NCBI RefSeq assembly: GCF_005080965.1
Contig: NZ_CP034867.1
Coordinates: 186,001 to 250,000, forward strand
DNA: 64,000 nt
Direction of reading: 5' to 3'
Source of the DNA: Buchnera aphidicola (Macrosiphum gaurae)
GTDB taxonomy: Bacteria; Pseudomonadota; Gammaproteobacteria; Enterobacterales; Enterobacteriaceae
Shown: piece by piece, positions 29,848 to 40,939 of the stretch
How positions within the stretch are numbered: position 1 is the first letter of the stretch
Layout: every line of letters begins with the position of its first letter
The notes under the pieces: model-generated
What the model was told of the DNA's origin: nothing
Seen by the model: the letters and a program-made list of their open reading frames with translations, nothing else
Databases searched by the model: none
Translations under genes and position numbers: made by a program

Positions 29848-30648
29848 ATGGCATCAAATAATGTTAAGAAGTTTGCTTTAGGAGTTGAATATGATGGAAG
29901 TTTACATCATGGATGGCAACGTCAAAAAAATGTGCCTAGTATTCAAGAAGAAATAGAAAGAGCCTTGTCTATAATTGCTAATCATAAGATAAATGTTATA
30001 TGTGCAGGTCGTACTGACGCTGGAGTTCATAGTGTGGGACAGGTTGTACATTTTAATACTACAGCTATTAGAAAAAAATTGTCTTGGTTAATAGGGGTAA
30101 ATAGTTATTTATCTAAAAATATTTCTATTGTATGGGTAAAAGAAGTTCCGGAAAATTTTCATGCTCGTTATAGTGCTATAACACGTTCTTATCGTTATAT
30201 AATATATAATTGCATTGTTCGTTCTGCTATTTTTCAGACTAAATTAAATCATATTTATAAAGAATTAAATGTAAAAAAAATGTATTCTCAATCTCAATTT
30301 TTATTAGGAGAACACGATTTTACATCTTTTAGAGCACTTGGATGTCAATCATATTCTCCATATAGAAAAATTACAAAATTAAACGTTTTCCGTTTTAATA
30401 ATTGGGTAGTAATTGATATTACAGCTAATTCTTTTTTGCACCACATGGTTCGGAATATTGTTGGTTCTTTAATTGAAGTTGGTATTTCTAAAAAAAAGGA
30501 AGATTGGATTCAAGAGTTATTAAAAAAAAAAGATAGAAATTATGCAGGAGCAACTGCGCCAGCTAAAGGTTTATATTTGGTATGTGTAGAATATCCTTCG
30601 CATTTTGACTTACCACAATCAGCATATAGAACTATATTTTTTAAATAA
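29848..30648 (+). CDS. truA: tRNA pseudouridine(38-40) synthase
   Basis: Isomerises uridines 38-40 in the anticodon arm of many tRNAs. The catalytic Asp lies in [13 protein letters not shown], and the [16 protein letters not shown] and [15 protein letters not shown] segments are diagnostic. The length of 266 compares with 270 in E. coli. The ATG is preceded by AGGA. It lies upstream of mrcB on the same strand with a 66-base gap, and is divergent from dksA. Confidence 0.96.
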   Translation: MASNNVKKFALGVEYDGSLHHGWQRQKNVPSIQEEIERALSIIANHKINVICAGRTDAGVHSVGQVVHFNTTAIRKKLSWLIGVNSYLSKNISIVWVKEVPENFHARYSAITRSYRYIIYNCIVRSAIFQTKLNHIYKELNVKKMYSQSQFLLGEHDFTSFRALGCQSYSPYRKITKLNVFRFNNWVVIDITANSFLHHMVRNIVGSLIEVGISKKKEDWIQELLKKKDRNYAGATAPAKGLYLVCVEYPSHFDLPQSAYRTIFFK

Positions 30649-30714
30649 AAAGATTATTATTGGTTTATTAATTTTTATAAAAAATATATCTAATAAAATT
30701 AGCGAGAATTATTA

Positions 30715-33011
30715 ATGTATAAAAATATAAAAAAAAAAGAAAAATATTAATAAAAATATTTTTTTTTATGTTGGTTTTAATTATTTTTTATGGTTTTTAT
30801 TTGTATATTAAAATAAATCGATCAATCAAAGGAAAAGTATGGATTCTCCCTACTTTATTGTATGGACGTATAGTTAATTTAGAACCAGGCAATTTGTATT
30901 CTCAAAAGGAGATCTCAAATCTTTTAGAAAATACCATGTATAGAAAAGTAGATTCAGTTATGTTGCCCGGGGAATACAGCATAAAAGACAATACTATAGA
31001 ATTTATACGACGTTCTTTTGATTTTCCTGATATTAAAGAAGGTGAGTTTCATACACGCTTATCTTTTAATAAAAATATTTTAATAGAAATTAAAAACATT
31101 GAAAATAATCGTAATTTTAGTTTTTTCCGTTTAGAACCTAAATTAATTGCTATGTTGAAGTCTCCTGAAAAAAAGAAACGTATATTTATTTCTCGTAATA
31201 AGTATCCCGAAATGTTAGTTAAAACACTTTTAGCAATTGAAGATAAGTATTTTTATCAGCATGATGGCATTCATATATCTTCTATAGGTCGAGCTTTTTT
31301 AGTAAATATCATGGCCGGTCGTACAATACAAGGCGGAAGTACTCTTACTCAGCAATTAATAAAAAATTTGTTTTTAACAAATACTCGTTCAATTTTAAGA
31401 AAAATAAATGAAATGTATATGGCTTTAATTTTAGACGGTTTTTATACAAAAGACCGAATTTTAGAGCTTTATTTAAATGAAGTTTATTTAGGACAAGATG
31501 GTGATGAACAAATTAGAGGATTTCCTCTTGCTAGTATTTATTATTTTGGTAGGCCAATAGATGAATTAACTTTAGAACAATACGCTTTATTAGTTGGAAT
31601 GGTAAAAGGTGCATCTTTATATAATCCTTGGACTCATCCTAAATCTGCATTAAAAAGAAGAAACTTGGTGCTATTTTCATTGTATGAACAGAAATATATT
31701 ACTAAAAATATTTATGAAGATTTATGTAAACGATCTTTAAATGTTCAACCTAAAGGTAATATTATTTCACCCCATCCTTCTTTCGTACAACTTGTCTATC
31801 AAGAATTCAAAAAAAAAATTCACAGTCCAATTGAGAATTTTCCGGGAATAAAGATATTTACAACTCTTGATCCTACTTCGCAAAATGCAATGGAAAAAGC
31901 TGTAAAAATAGAAATGCTTCTATTAAAAAGAAAAAAAAGACTAAAGGATTTAGAAGTTGCCATGATAGTTATAGATAGATTTACTGGAGAAGTTCAAGCA
32001 ATTATTGGAAGTTCTAAACCAGAATTTAATGGTTACAATCGTGCTTTAAAAGCTCGTCGTTCTATTGGTTCTTTATCTAAACCAATAACATATTTAACTG
32101 CTTTATCACAACCAAATAAATATCGTTTAAATAGCTGGATTTCTGATCGTCCTATTTCTATTAAATTAGATAATGGTAAATATTGGATACCAAAAAATAA
32201 TAACTTTTCTTTTAGTGGAAAAGTAATGTTATTAGATGCATTAATTCATTCGATTAATATCCCTACAGTTAATCTCAGCATGGATATAGGATTAAAAAAA
32301 TTAGTTGATAGTTGGTTACATTTAGGAATTTCTAAAAATAGAATTACTCCTTTTCCATCAATATCTTTAGGAGCTATTAATCTAACACCTATTGAAATAG
32401 CTCAAGTATTTCAAATAATTGCAAATGGTGGTTATAAATCATCATTATCATCAGTTAAATCGATTATTTCTGATGATGGTCAAGTATTTTATCAAACTTT
32501 ACCTCAATCGAAACATGTAGAATCTTCTGAAGCTTCTTATTTAACATTATATTCTATGCAACAAGTAGTTAATAGTGGCACGGCAAAATCATTGGGAGTA
32601 ATTTTTAAAGAATTTTCTTTAGCAGGAAAAACTGGTACTACAAACAATTTAGTCGATAATTGGTTTGTGGGTATTGATGGAAAACAAATTGCAATTACTT
32701 GGATAGGAAGAGATAATAATAAAACAACAAAATTATATAGTGCTTCTGGAGCAATGCAAATTTACAGAAGATATCTTCAATATCAACGTCCAATACCATT
32801 AGTATTGAAGCCTCCAAAAAATATTAATATGTTTTATATTGATAATATGGGTCAATTATTTTGTGAAAAAAATGATAAACATAATCGAATTTTACCTGTA
32901 TGGTCTACAAAAAACCAAAAAATTTGTAATAATGATAAATTATCAGAAAATTTTGTAATAAAAGAAAAAAAGAATTTTTTATTTCGATTACAAGATTTTT
33001 TTAAAAAATAG
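30715..33011 (+). CDS. mrcB: Penicillin-binding protein 1B, N-terminal frameshift in an A10 tract
   Basis: Bifunctional peptidoglycan glycosyltransferase and DD-transpeptidase anchored in the inner membrane. The large frame to 33011 has the UB2H-like N-part, the GT51 motif AIEDKYFYQHDG with its catalytic Glu, and the transpeptidase motifs SLSK, SIN and KTGTT. Its first ATG (30768) lacks a ribosome site and would cut into the membrane anchor. An ATG at 30715, with GAG upstream, starts MYKNIKKK in another frame; adding one A to the ten at 30729-30738 joins it to KRKILIKIFFFMLVLIIFYG, a complete basic-plus-hydrophobic anchor. The cytoplasmic tail of E. coli PBP1B is absent. I infer a slippage-dependent start. 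Confidence 0.93.
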
Positions 33012-33232
33012 AAAATTTTTATTAGAGAAGATGTGGTTTCAATCTACATGATTATTTGAGTTTTTATCAGATATACACTATTGATATTAATTTTAAAATG
33101 TTTTATTAATGAAGTTTTTTTATTATATTTCATATGTACTGAATTGAAATAATTTTAAAATCATTCAAGAGAATAATAAAAAATTTTTGACTATTACCTA
33201 ATTTAAAGATTGCAAATATGAGAATGTATAGT

Positions 33233-35857
33233 ATGTTAATGAAATTTCTAACTAAAATATTTAGTAATCGGAACAATCGCATTTTAAAAAAGTTTAAAAA
33301 AATAGTTTTATCTATTAATGAGTTAGAAGAGAAATTTCAATGTTTATCAGATAAAAAATTAAAAGAACAAACAAAACTTTTTCGTTTACGATTAAGCAAT
33401 GGTGAAACTTTAGATGATATATTACCAGAAGCTTTTGCTACAGTGCGAGAAGCGAGTAAACGCGTGTTTAATATGCGCCATTTTGATGTGCAAATTCTTG
33501 GGGGAATAGTTTTAAATCAACAATGTATTGCAGAAATGCGGACAGGAGAAGGAAAAACTTTAACATCAACTTTACCAGCTTATTTAAATGCATTAAGTGG
33601 AAAAGGTGTACACATAGTAACTATGAATGATTATTTAGCTCAACGAGATGCTGAAAAAAATACTCCATTATTTGCATTTCTTGATTTGACAGTAGGATTA
33701 AACTTATCTGAAATGTCTTTTTTTGCTAAAAAAAAAGCTTACTTATCTGATATTACTTATGGTACAAATAATGAATATGGATTTGACTATTTGCGTGATA
33801 ATATGATTTTTTCTGCTGAGGAAAGAGTACAAAGAGAATTAAATTATGCATTAGTTGATGAAGTAGATTCAATCCTGATAGATGAAGCTAGAACACCTTT
33901 AATTATTTCAGGACCATCAGAAGATAGTTCCGAACTATATAAAGAAATTGATAAAATCGTGCCTTTCTTAGTCTCTCAAAAAAAAGAAGATTCAGATATT
34001 TTTAGTGGAACAGGACATTTTACTGTTGATGAACAATCAAAACAAGTACATTTAACAGAAAGAGGATTAATTGAAATTGAAAAAATATTACTCGACAGGA
34101 AATTAATGAATACAGGCGAATCATTATATTCCTCTAATAATATAATATTAATGCATCATGTCCTATCTGCGCTGCGTGCTCATAAATTATTTATTCGAGA
34201 TGTTGATTATCTTGTAAAAGATAATAGTGTAGTTATTGTAGATGAGCATACAGGTCGTACCATGCCAGGAAGAAGATGGTCAGATGGACTACATCAGGCA
34301 ATAGAAGCTAAAGAAAATGTTCCTATAAAAAATGAGAATCAAACTCTTGCATCTATTACTTTTCAAAATTATTTTCGTTTGTATAAAAAATTATCAGGTA
34401 TGACAGGGACTGCTGAAACTGAATCTTTTGAATTTAGTTCTATTTATAATCTTGATACTATTGTAATACCAACCAATAGAAAGATGATACGTAAAGATTT
34501 GCCTGATTTAGTGTATATCACTAAAAAAGAAAAAATTAATGCTATTATTAAAGATATACAAGAATGTATAAAATTGAATAAACCTGTATTAGTTGGTACA
34601 GTATCTATTGAAAAATCAGAAATCATTTCTAAAAAATTATTAAAATTAAATATTAATCATAGTGTTTTAAATGCTAAATTTCATGCTAAAGAAGCTGAAA
34701 TTATAGCACAAGCAGGTAAACCTAAATCTATTACCATTGCTACTAATATGGCTGGAAGAGGAACAGATATCGTTCTTGGGGGTAATTTAGAAGTCGAATT
34801 AAATCGACATAAAAATCTAACTTTAGATGAAATTAAAAGTATTAAAAAGAAATGGAAAAAAGAACATGATTTAGTTGTTTCTGTTGGAGGATTACACATA
34901 ATTGGTACCGAACGTCATGAGTCGCGTCGTATTGATAATCAATTGAGAGGTCGTGCTGGTCGTCAAGGAGATAGTGGTTCTTCACGTTTTTATCTTTCTA
35001 TGGAAGATTCATTAATGCGGATTTTTGCATCTGATAAAATTATTTATATGATGCGTAAATTAGGATTATCTTCAAATGAAGCTATTGAACATCCCTGGGT
35101 AACTAAAGCTATAGAAAATGCTCAAAAAAAAGTAGAAAATCGTAATTTTGATATTAGAAAACAATTATTAGAATATGATGATGTTATTAATGAACAACGC
35201 AGTGCGATTTATTCTCAACGTAATAAACTAATTGATGCCAAAAATATAAGATCAATGATTTATGATATTTTAAAAGATGTTTTAAAAAAAAATATTATTT
35301 TATACATGCCTAAAAACACAATGAAAGATAAATGGAACATTATTGATTTAGAAAATAAATTCAATTTTGATTTTCATTTAAACGTACCAATTTCATCTTG
35401 GTTAACTATAGAACCTAATTTAAAATATGAAAAAATTATAAGCAAAATAATTGATTTTGCAAAAATTAATTATAAAAACAAAGAAAAATTAATTGGTTCA
35501 AATAATATGCGTGTAATAGAAAAAATGATTATGTTACAAACATTGGATTCACTTTGGAAAGAACATTTATCAGCTATAGATTATTTAAGACAAGGTATCC
35601 ATTTGCGTGGTTATGCTCAAAAAGATCCTAAACAAGAATATAAAAGAGAATCTTTTAATATGTTTTCTAGCATGCTAGAATTATTAAAATATGAAGTAAT
35701 ATCATTTCTTAGTAAGATGAATTTATCTTATGCAAAAAAATATATAAATTTAAACAAAAAATTTGTAGTTGATCCTAATAATACTAAAATTAGTCGAAAT
35801 GCACTTTGTATATGTGGTTCAGGAAAAAAATACAAGTATTGTCATGGTAGTTTATAA
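33233..35857 (+). CDS. secA: Protein translocase ATPase SecA
   Basis: Motor ATPase that drives preproteins through SecYEG. Walker A is in MRTGEGKTL, the DEAD-type box in VDEVDSIL, and helicase motif VI in [11 protein letters not shown]; the C-terminal zinc-binding [14 protein letters not shown] is intact. I prefer the ATG at 33233 ([10 protein letters not shown], as in E. coli) with GAGA upstream, giving 874 residues; an in-frame ATG at 33218 adds five. It is shorter than the 901 of E. coli because the linker before the zinc domain is reduced. secM, which regulates secA in E. coli, is missing; mutT follows as in E. coli. Confidence 0.97.
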   Translation: MLMKFLTKIFSNRNNRILKKFKKIVLSINELEEKFQCLSDKKLKEQTKLFRLRLSNGETLDDILPEAFATVREASKRVFNMRHFDVQILGGIVLNQQCIAEMRTGEGKTLTSTLPAYLNALSGKGVHIVTMNDYLAQRDAEKNTPLFAFLDLTVGLNLSEMSFFAKKKAYLSDITYGTNNEYGFDYLRDNMIFSAEERVQRELNYALVDEVDSILIDEARTPLIISGPSEDSSELYKEIDKIVPFLVSQKKEDSDIFSGTGHFTVDEQSKQVHLTERGLIEIEKILLDRKLMNTGESLYSSNNIILMHHVLSALRAHKLFIRDVDYLVKDNSVVIVDEHTGRTMPGRRWSDGLHQAIEAKENVPIKNENQTLASITFQNYFRLYKKLSGMTGTAETESFEFSSIYNLDTIVIPTNRKMIRKDLPDLVYITKKEKINAIIKDIQECIKLNKPVLVGTVSIEKSEIISKKLLKLNINHSVLNAKFHAKEAEIIAQAGKPKSITIATNMAGRGTDIVLGGNLEVELNRHKNLTLDEIKSIKKKWKKEHDLVVSVGGLHIIGTERHESRRIDNQLRGRAGRQGDSGSSRFYLSMEDSLMRIFASDKIIYMMRKLGLSSNEAIEHPWVTKAIENAQKKVENRNFDIRKQLLEYDDVINEQRSAIYSQRNKLIDAKNIRSMIYDILKDVLKKNIILYMPKNTMKDKWNIIDLENKFNFDFHLNVPISSWLTIEPNLKYEKIISKIIDFAKINYKNKEKLIGSNNMRVIEKMIMLQTLDSLWKEHLSAIDYLRQGIHLRGYAQKDPKQEYKRESFNMFSSMLELLKYEVISFLSKMNLSYAKKYINLNKKFVVDPNNTKISRNALCICGSGKKYKYCHGSL

Positions 35858-35905
35858 CTGTATTTTTCATGAAAAAAAAGATATTTTTTATTCAAGGTAA
35901 ATTCA

Positions 35906-36286
35906 ATGAATTATATATATGCAGCAATTGGAATTATTATAAATAAAAAAAAAGTTTATATAACTAAGGGGAAATATAAAGAAAATACTTGGGAGTTTCC
36001 AGGTGGAAAAATCAAGAAACATGAAAACATAATACATGCATTAAAAAGAGAATTATTGGAAGAAGTCGGAATTACTATATTAAAATTTAATTTCTTTCAA
36101 TATATAAAATATATAAATTCTAAAAAAAAATTAAAGTTATATTTTTTTTTAATAAAAAAATGGCAAAACCAACCTTATAGTATTGAAGGATACTCATATT
36201 ATTGGAAATTTTTATATCATTTAAAAACTCTTGATTTTCCACCTGCAAATCATAATGTTATAACTTCTCTTAAAAATAAATTTTAA
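35906..36286 (+). CDS. mutT: 8-oxo-dGTP diphosphatase MutT
   Basis: Nudix hydrolase that removes 8-oxo-dGTP and prevents A-to-C mutations. A perfect Nudix box is present (Gly, five residues, Glu, seven residues, then RELLEEVGI) within the GGKIKKHE region. It has 126 residues (E. coli 129), with the C-terminal DFPPAN motif. It starts 48 bases after secA and ends 25 bases from the convergent coaE. Along with ung it is one of the few base-damage repair genes kept here. Confidence 0.94.
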   Translation: MNYIYAAIGIIINKKKVYITKGKYKENTWEFPGGKIKKHENIIHALKRELLEEVGITILKFNFFQYIKYINSKKKLKLYFFLIKKWQNQPYSIEGYSYYWKFLYHLKTLDFPPANHNVITSLKNKF

Positions 36287-36288
36287 CA

Positions 36289-36307
36289 TTTTTATGTTTC
36301 ATAAAAA
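36289..36307. terminator. Small hairpin between mutT and coaE
   Basis: TTTTTATG (36289-36296) and CATAAAAA (36300-36307) form an 8-bp stem with a 3-base loop in the gap between these convergent genes. The stem is AT-rich, so termination strength is doubtful. Confidence 0.4.
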
Positions 36308-36311
36308 AATA

Positions 36312-36962
36312 TTAATAAAATTTTGTCAAATAGTTTTTTTTAATTTCTGTAATTTTCTTATCGTTTTTTTTTGATAAATATAAGTAAAGTGAATTAAAAT
36401 AACAAACATATGTATTTATTTTTTTAACATTTTTTTTATTAAAAATAATATCATCTGATATAGAAATTCTTTTTTTTCTGGTAGTCTGTAGTGCAATGAT
36501 TTTTTTTGCTTCTAGAAAACTGATTTTATCTCTTTTAATTATACGTTTTATTTGTTCTTTTACTGGTGTGTCAACTAAAAGAATCCTGTGAGCTTGTTTT
36601 TCTAATTTTTTTTCAATTAGTAATGGTACTACCCATAAACACCAATTTGATTTCGTAAGTTTTATTTGAGTTTTACTTTCTTGATAAATTTTAGGATATA
36701 ATAGATTTTCTAGCCATAAACGATGATTTTTATCATTGAAAATATATTTTCTAAGTAAAATTCGATTAATTGAGTTTTCTTTATTTAATATTTTTTCTCC
36801 AAATTTTTTTTTAATAGAACAAAATATTTGTGAATTATACTCTATAATATTTCTTGCAATAACATCTGTATCAATAACATTGATACCTATTTTTTTAAAT
36901 CCATTAGAGACAGTAGTTTTTCCACTACCAATCCCTCCAGTAAGTGCTACAATATAAGTCAT
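36312..36962 (-). CDS. coaE: Dephospho-CoA kinase
   Basis: Phosphorylates the ribose 3' hydroxyl of dephospho-CoA, the last step to coenzyme A. The P-loop GGIGSGKTT is at residues 9-17, followed by [11 protein letters not shown], with WVVPLLIEK and the ATTR-like lid segment QTTRKKR. It has 216 residues against 206 in E. coli; the C-terminus is Lys/Tyr-rich and diverged. It is divergent from guaC (54 bases), the guaC-coaE adjacency also seen in E. coli. Confidence 0.95.
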   Translation of the reverse strand: MTYIVALTGGIGSGKTTVSNGFKKIGINVIDTDVIARNIIEYNSQIFCSIKKKFGEKILNKENSINRILLRKYIFNDKNHRLWLENLLYPKIYQESKTQIKLTKSNWCLWVVPLLIEKKLEKQAHRILLVDTPVKEQIKRIIKRDKISFLEAKKIIALQTTRKKRISISDDIIFNKKNVKKINTYVCYFNSLYLYLSKKNDKKITEIKKNYLTKFY

Positions 36963-37016
36963 AATATTTTAGATCTCCATTATCAGTGCTATATTTTAAA
37001 TCAGGACAATAATTTT

Positions 37017-38063
37017 ATGAGAATTGAAGAAGATATCAAATTAGGTTTTAAAGATGTATTGATTAGACCAAAACGTTCTATATTAAAAAGTCGTGCTCAA
37101 GTTGATCTTATTCGTTGTTTTTCTTTTAAATATTCTTCTATTATCTGGTCAGGTATTCCTATTATTGCAGCAAATATGGACACTATAGGTACATTTGAGA
37201 TGGTGAAATCTTTATCAAATTTTAATATACTAACAGCGGTTCATAAGTATTATTCTTTTGAAGAATGGAAAATTTTTGTTAATTCATCTTCTAAAGAAGT
37301 ATTGAACCATGTAATTGTGTCAATTGGAATTTCTAAAATAGATTTTTTAAAAATTAAAAAAATATTTTTATTATCTTCGGAGTTAAAATATATTTGTATT
37401 GATGTTGCAAATGGCTATTCTGAACATGTTGTTTCTTTTTTGAAATTAGTAAGAGATTATTTTCCAGATAAAATTATTTGTGCTGGTAATGTTGTTACTG
37501 GGGAAATGGTTGAGGAATTGATACTTTCTGGAGCAGATATAGTTAAAGTTGGTATTGGTCCAGGTTCAGTATGTACTACACGAGTAAAAACTGGAGTCGG
37601 TTATCCTCAACTTTCAGCGATTATAGAATGTGCTGATGCAGCACATGGTTTAAGTGGACAAATTATTAGTGATGGAGGGTGTACTGTTTCCGGAGATATT
37701 GCTAAAGCTTTTGGAGGGGGTGCAGATTTTGTTATGTTAGGAGGCATGCTTTCAGGTCATAAAGAATGTTCAGGAGATATAGTCGAAGAAAAATCAAAAA
37801 AATATATGTTGTTTTATGGTATGAGTTCTATTTCTGCTATGAAACGTCATCAAGGGAAAATTGCTGGATATCGCGCATCTGAAGGTAAAACAGTTAAAAT
37901 ACCTTTTCGTGGAAGTGTGGACGGTACTATACGTGATATTCTGGGAGGATTACGTTCTTCTTGTACCTATGTTGGTGCAGAGAAATTAAAAGAATTAACA
38001 AAAAGAACTACATTTATACGAGTTACTGAACAAGAAAATTGCATTTTTAATATTTTTAAATAA
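37017..38063 (+). CDS. guaC: GMP reductase
   Basis: Reduces GMP to IMP with NADPH, returning guanine nucleotides to the adenine branch. The active-site Cys lies in [18 protein letters not shown], and the IMP dehydrogenase-like barrel loops [15 protein letters not shown] and [11 protein letters not shown] are intact. It has 348 residues (E. coli 347). AGGA precedes the ATG. A perfect 17-bp inverted repeat after the gene separates it from the pyruvate dehydrogenase operon. Confidence 0.96.
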   Translation: MRIEEDIKLGFKDVLIRPKRSILKSRAQVDLIRCFSFKYSSIIWSGIPIIAANMDTIGTFEMVKSLSNFNILTAVHKYYSFEEWKIFVNSSSKEVLNHVIVSIGISKIDFLKIKKIFLLSSELKYICIDVANGYSEHVVSFLKLVRDYFPDKIICAGNVVTGEMVEELILSGADIVKVGIGPGSVCTTRVKTGVGYPQLSAIIECADAAHGLSGQIISDGGCTVSGDIAKAFGGGADFVMLGGMLSGHKECSGDIVEEKSKKYMLFYGMSSISAMKRHQGKIAGYRASEGKTVKIPFRGSVDGTIRDILGGLRSSCTYVGAEKLKELTKRTTFIRVTEQENCIFNIFK

Positions 38064-38091
38064 TATTCGTTTAAAAGATTTTTTATATTTT

Positions 38092-38141
38092 AAAATCAAT
38101 AAAATTAAATATATATAAATATAATTAATTTTATTGATTTT
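38092..38141 (+). terminator. Terminator downstream of guaC
   Basis: Arms 38092-38108 and 38125-38141 are a perfect 17-bp inverted repeat with a 16-base loop, followed by a T run. The position, 29 bases after the guaC stop, fits an intrinsic terminator. Confidence 0.7.
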
Positions 38142-38256
38142 TTTTAGATATTCATGATTGATTCCTCAATCAAGAGAATAGTGTATAAAAATAAAATTTT
38201 TTAGACTGAATTTAATTTAATTGTTAAATACATATAATGTATAAGGAATTTGTACC

Positions 38257-40926
38257 ATGTCAGAACGTTTATATAATGACGTGGATCCAATTGAAACTAG
38301 TGATTGGGTGCAAGCTATTGAATCTGTTGTTCGTCAAGAAGGTCGCAAAAGAGCTCATTTTTTAATTGAACAAGTTTTAAAAAAATCTAAAATTGATAGA
38401 GTAGAATTCTTTAGATGTTTTTTTACTAGTGATTATGTTAATACTATTTCTAGTGAAGACGAATTTGAATATCCTGGAAATCTTATTTTAGAAAAGCGTA
38501 TTCGCTCAGCAATTCGCTGGAATGCTATAATGATGGTATTGCGTGCGTCAAAAAAAAATTTAGAATTAGGTGGACATTTATCATCTTTTCAGTCTTCTGC
38601 CACAATATATGAAGTATGTTTTAATCATTTTTTTAGAGCTAAAAATGATAATGATGGAGGCGATTTAGTTTATTTCCAAGGCCATATTTCTCCAGGTATT
38701 TATGCCCGTTCTTTTTTAGAAGGACGTTTATCTGAAGCACAACTCAACAATTTTAGACAAGAAGTTGATGGAACAGGATTGTCTTCTTATCCTCATCCTA
38801 AATTAATGCCAAATTTTTGGCAATTTCCTACTGTATCTATGGGTCTAGGACCAATTTGTGCTATTTATCAAGCAAAATTTTTAAAGTATTTGCAAAATCG
38901 AGAACTAAAAAATACTTCAAAACAAATAGTTTATGCTTTTTTAGGTGATGGTGAAATGGATGAACCAGAATCTAAAGGTGCTATTTCTATTGCTGTTCGT
39001 GAAAAATTAGATAATCTAATATTTATAATAAATTGTAATTTGCAAAGACTAGATGGTCCAGTAGTAGGAAACGGAAAAATTGTAAATGAATTAGAAAGTT
39101 TTTTTTATGGTGCAGGATGGAAAGTTATTAAAGTTATATGGGGAAGCAGATGGGATTGTTTATTAAAAAAAGATAAAACTGGAAAATTAGTTCAATTAAT
39201 GAATGAAACAATAGATGGAGACTATCAAACTTTTAAATCTAAAGATGGTGCATATGTTCGAAAATATTTTTTTGGTAGATACAAGGAAACATATGAGTTA
39301 GTTAAAGATATGACTGATGAAGAAATATGGAAATTAAATAGGGGAGGACATGATCCTAAAAAAATGTTTAATGCATTAAAAAAAGCAAAAGAAACAAAAT
39401 ACAAACCAACAGTTATTTTAGCACATACTGTGAAAGGATATGGTATGGGAATAACTGCAGAAGGTAAAAATATTGCTCATCAAATAAAAAAAATAGATAT
39501 CAATGGAATAATGCATATTCGAGATCGTTTTAATATTCCCATAAAAAATGAAGATATAAATAAATTGCCATATATGACTTTTAAAAAAAATTCTGAAGAA
39601 TATTGTTATATGCATTTACAACGGAAAAAATTAGATGGTTATATTCCTTTTCGTTTATCTCGTTTTACTAATCAATTAGTTTTACCAGAGTTAACAGATT
39701 TTCAACTATTGTTAGGCGAACAAAAAAAGTATATTTCTACAACTATAGCTTTTATACGTGTTTTAAATATTATCTTAAAAAATAATTCTATAAAAAATCT
39801 TATAGTACCCATTATTGCTGATGAAGCACGAACTTTTGGAATGGAAGGACTATTTCGTAAAATTGGTATTTACAGCTCTAGTGGTCAAAAGTACATTCCT
39901 CAAGATCGAGAACAATTAGCATATTATAAAGAAGAAAAAAAAGGTCAAATATTACAGGAAGGGATAAATGAATTAGGTGCAGCTTCATCTTGGTTAGCTG
40001 CTGCAACTTCTTATAGTACAAATAATTTTCCTATGATTCCTTTTTATATTTATTATTCAATATTTGGATTTCAAAGAATAGGAGATTTATTTTGGGCTGC
40101 TGGAGATCAGCAAGCAAGAGGTTTTTTAATTGGTGGAACTTCAGGAAGAACTACTTTGAATGGCGAAGGATTGCAACATGAAGACGGACATAGTCATATA
40201 CAATCTTTAACAATTCCTAATTGTATATCTTATGATCCCGCTTTTGCTTATGAAGTTGCTGTAATTATACAAGATGGATTAAGGCGTATGTATGGTCCTT
40301 CTCAAGAAAATATATATTACTATATCACTACAGTTAATGAAAATTATTATATGCCTGCTATGCCTATCGGTGTAGAAGAAGGTATTTGTAAAGGAATTTA
40401 TAAATTAAAAACCTTACATGGTAATAGCACTGTGTTAAAAGTACAGTTATTAGGTTCTGGTGCTATTCTCCGTTCTGTTTGCGAAGCTGCAGAAATTTTA
40501 TTAAAAGAGTATTCTATTACAACAGATATATATAGTGTTACTTCTTTTACAGAATTAGCAAGAAATGGTGAAGATTGTGAACGATGGAACATGTTAAATC
40601 CTAACAAAAAAAATAAAATAGCATATGTTAAACAAGTCATGAACAAAAATCCCACTGTTGCAGCTACTGATTATATGAAATTATTTGCTGAGCAAATTCG
40701 TCGTTATATTCCATCTTCAGAATATCATGTATTAGGAACTGATGGTTTTGGTCGTTCAGATAGTCGTGAAAAATTACGCAATCATTTTGAAGTTAATGCA
40801 CATTATATTGTTATAGCTGCTTTAAATTTATTAGCTAATATAAATAATATTGAGAAAAAAGTAGTAGAAGATGCAATTTTTAAGTTTAATATCAATCCTA
40901 ATAAAATTAATCCGCGTTTAGCTTAA
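38257..40926 (+). CDS. aceE: Pyruvate dehydrogenase E1 component
   Basis: Thiamine-diphosphate enzyme that decarboxylates pyruvate and acetylates the lipoyl group of AceF. The 889-residue homodimeric type resembles E. coli AceE (887). The ThDP motif begins at GDGEMDEPESKGA and ends at NCNLQRLDGPVVGNG; the C-terminal transketolase-like part keeps VLGTDGFGRSDSREKLR. It is the first gene of aceE-aceF-lpdA. The upstream repressor gene pdhR of E. coli is not in the preceding gap, so regulation is probably constitutive. A TATAAT at about 38231-38236 would put the transcript start very close to the ATG. Confidence 0.97.
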   Translation: MSERLYNDVDPIETSDWVQAIESVVRQEGRKRAHFLIEQVLKKSKIDRVEFFRCFFTSDYVNTISSEDEFEYPGNLILEKRIRSAIRWNAIMMVLRASKKNLELGGHLSSFQSSATIYEVCFNHFFRAKNDNDGGDLVYFQGHISPGIYARSFLEGRLSEAQLNNFRQEVDGTGLSSYPHPKLMPNFWQFPTVSMGLGPICAIYQAKFLKYLQNRELKNTSKQIVYAFLGDGEMDEPESKGAISIAVREKLDNLIFIINCNLQRLDGPVVGNGKIVNELESFFYGAGWKVIKVIWGSRWDCLLKKDKTGKLVQLMNETIDGDYQTFKSKDGAYVRKYFFGRYKETYELVKDMTDEEIWKLNRGGHDPKKMFNALKKAKETKYKPTVILAHTVKGYGMGITAEGKNIAHQIKKIDINGIMHIRDRFNIPIKNEDINKLPYMTFKKNSEEYCYMHLQRKKLDGYIPFRLSRFTNQLVLPELTDFQLLLGEQKKYISTTIAFIRVLNIILKNNSIKNLIVPIIADEARTFGMEGLFRKIGIYSSSGQKYIPQDREQLAYYKEEKKGQILQEGINELGAASSWLAAATSYSTNNFPMIPFYIYYSIFGFQRIGDLFWAAGDQQARGFLIGGTSGRTTLNGEGLQHEDGHSHIQSLTIPNCISYDPAFAYEVAVIIQDGLRRMYGPSQENIYYYITTVNENYYMPAMPIGVEEGICKGIYKLKTLHGNSTVLKVQLLGSGAILRSVCEAAEILLKEYSITTDIYSVTSFTELARNGEDCERWNMLNPNKKNKIAYVKQVMNKNPTVAATDYMKLFAEQIRRYIPSSEYHVLGTDGFGRSDSREKLRNHFEVNAHYIVIAALNLLANINNIEKKVVEDAIFKFNINPNKINPRLA

Positions 40927-40939
40927 GAGGTAAAAAACA

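Noticed and set aside
38155..38172. Inverted repeat TGATTGA/TCAATCA upstream of aceE as a PdhR-type operator
   Set aside because: It does not match the PdhR consensus (TTGGT and ACCAA half-sites), pdhR is not adjacent, and 7-bp AT-rich repeats are common in these gaps.
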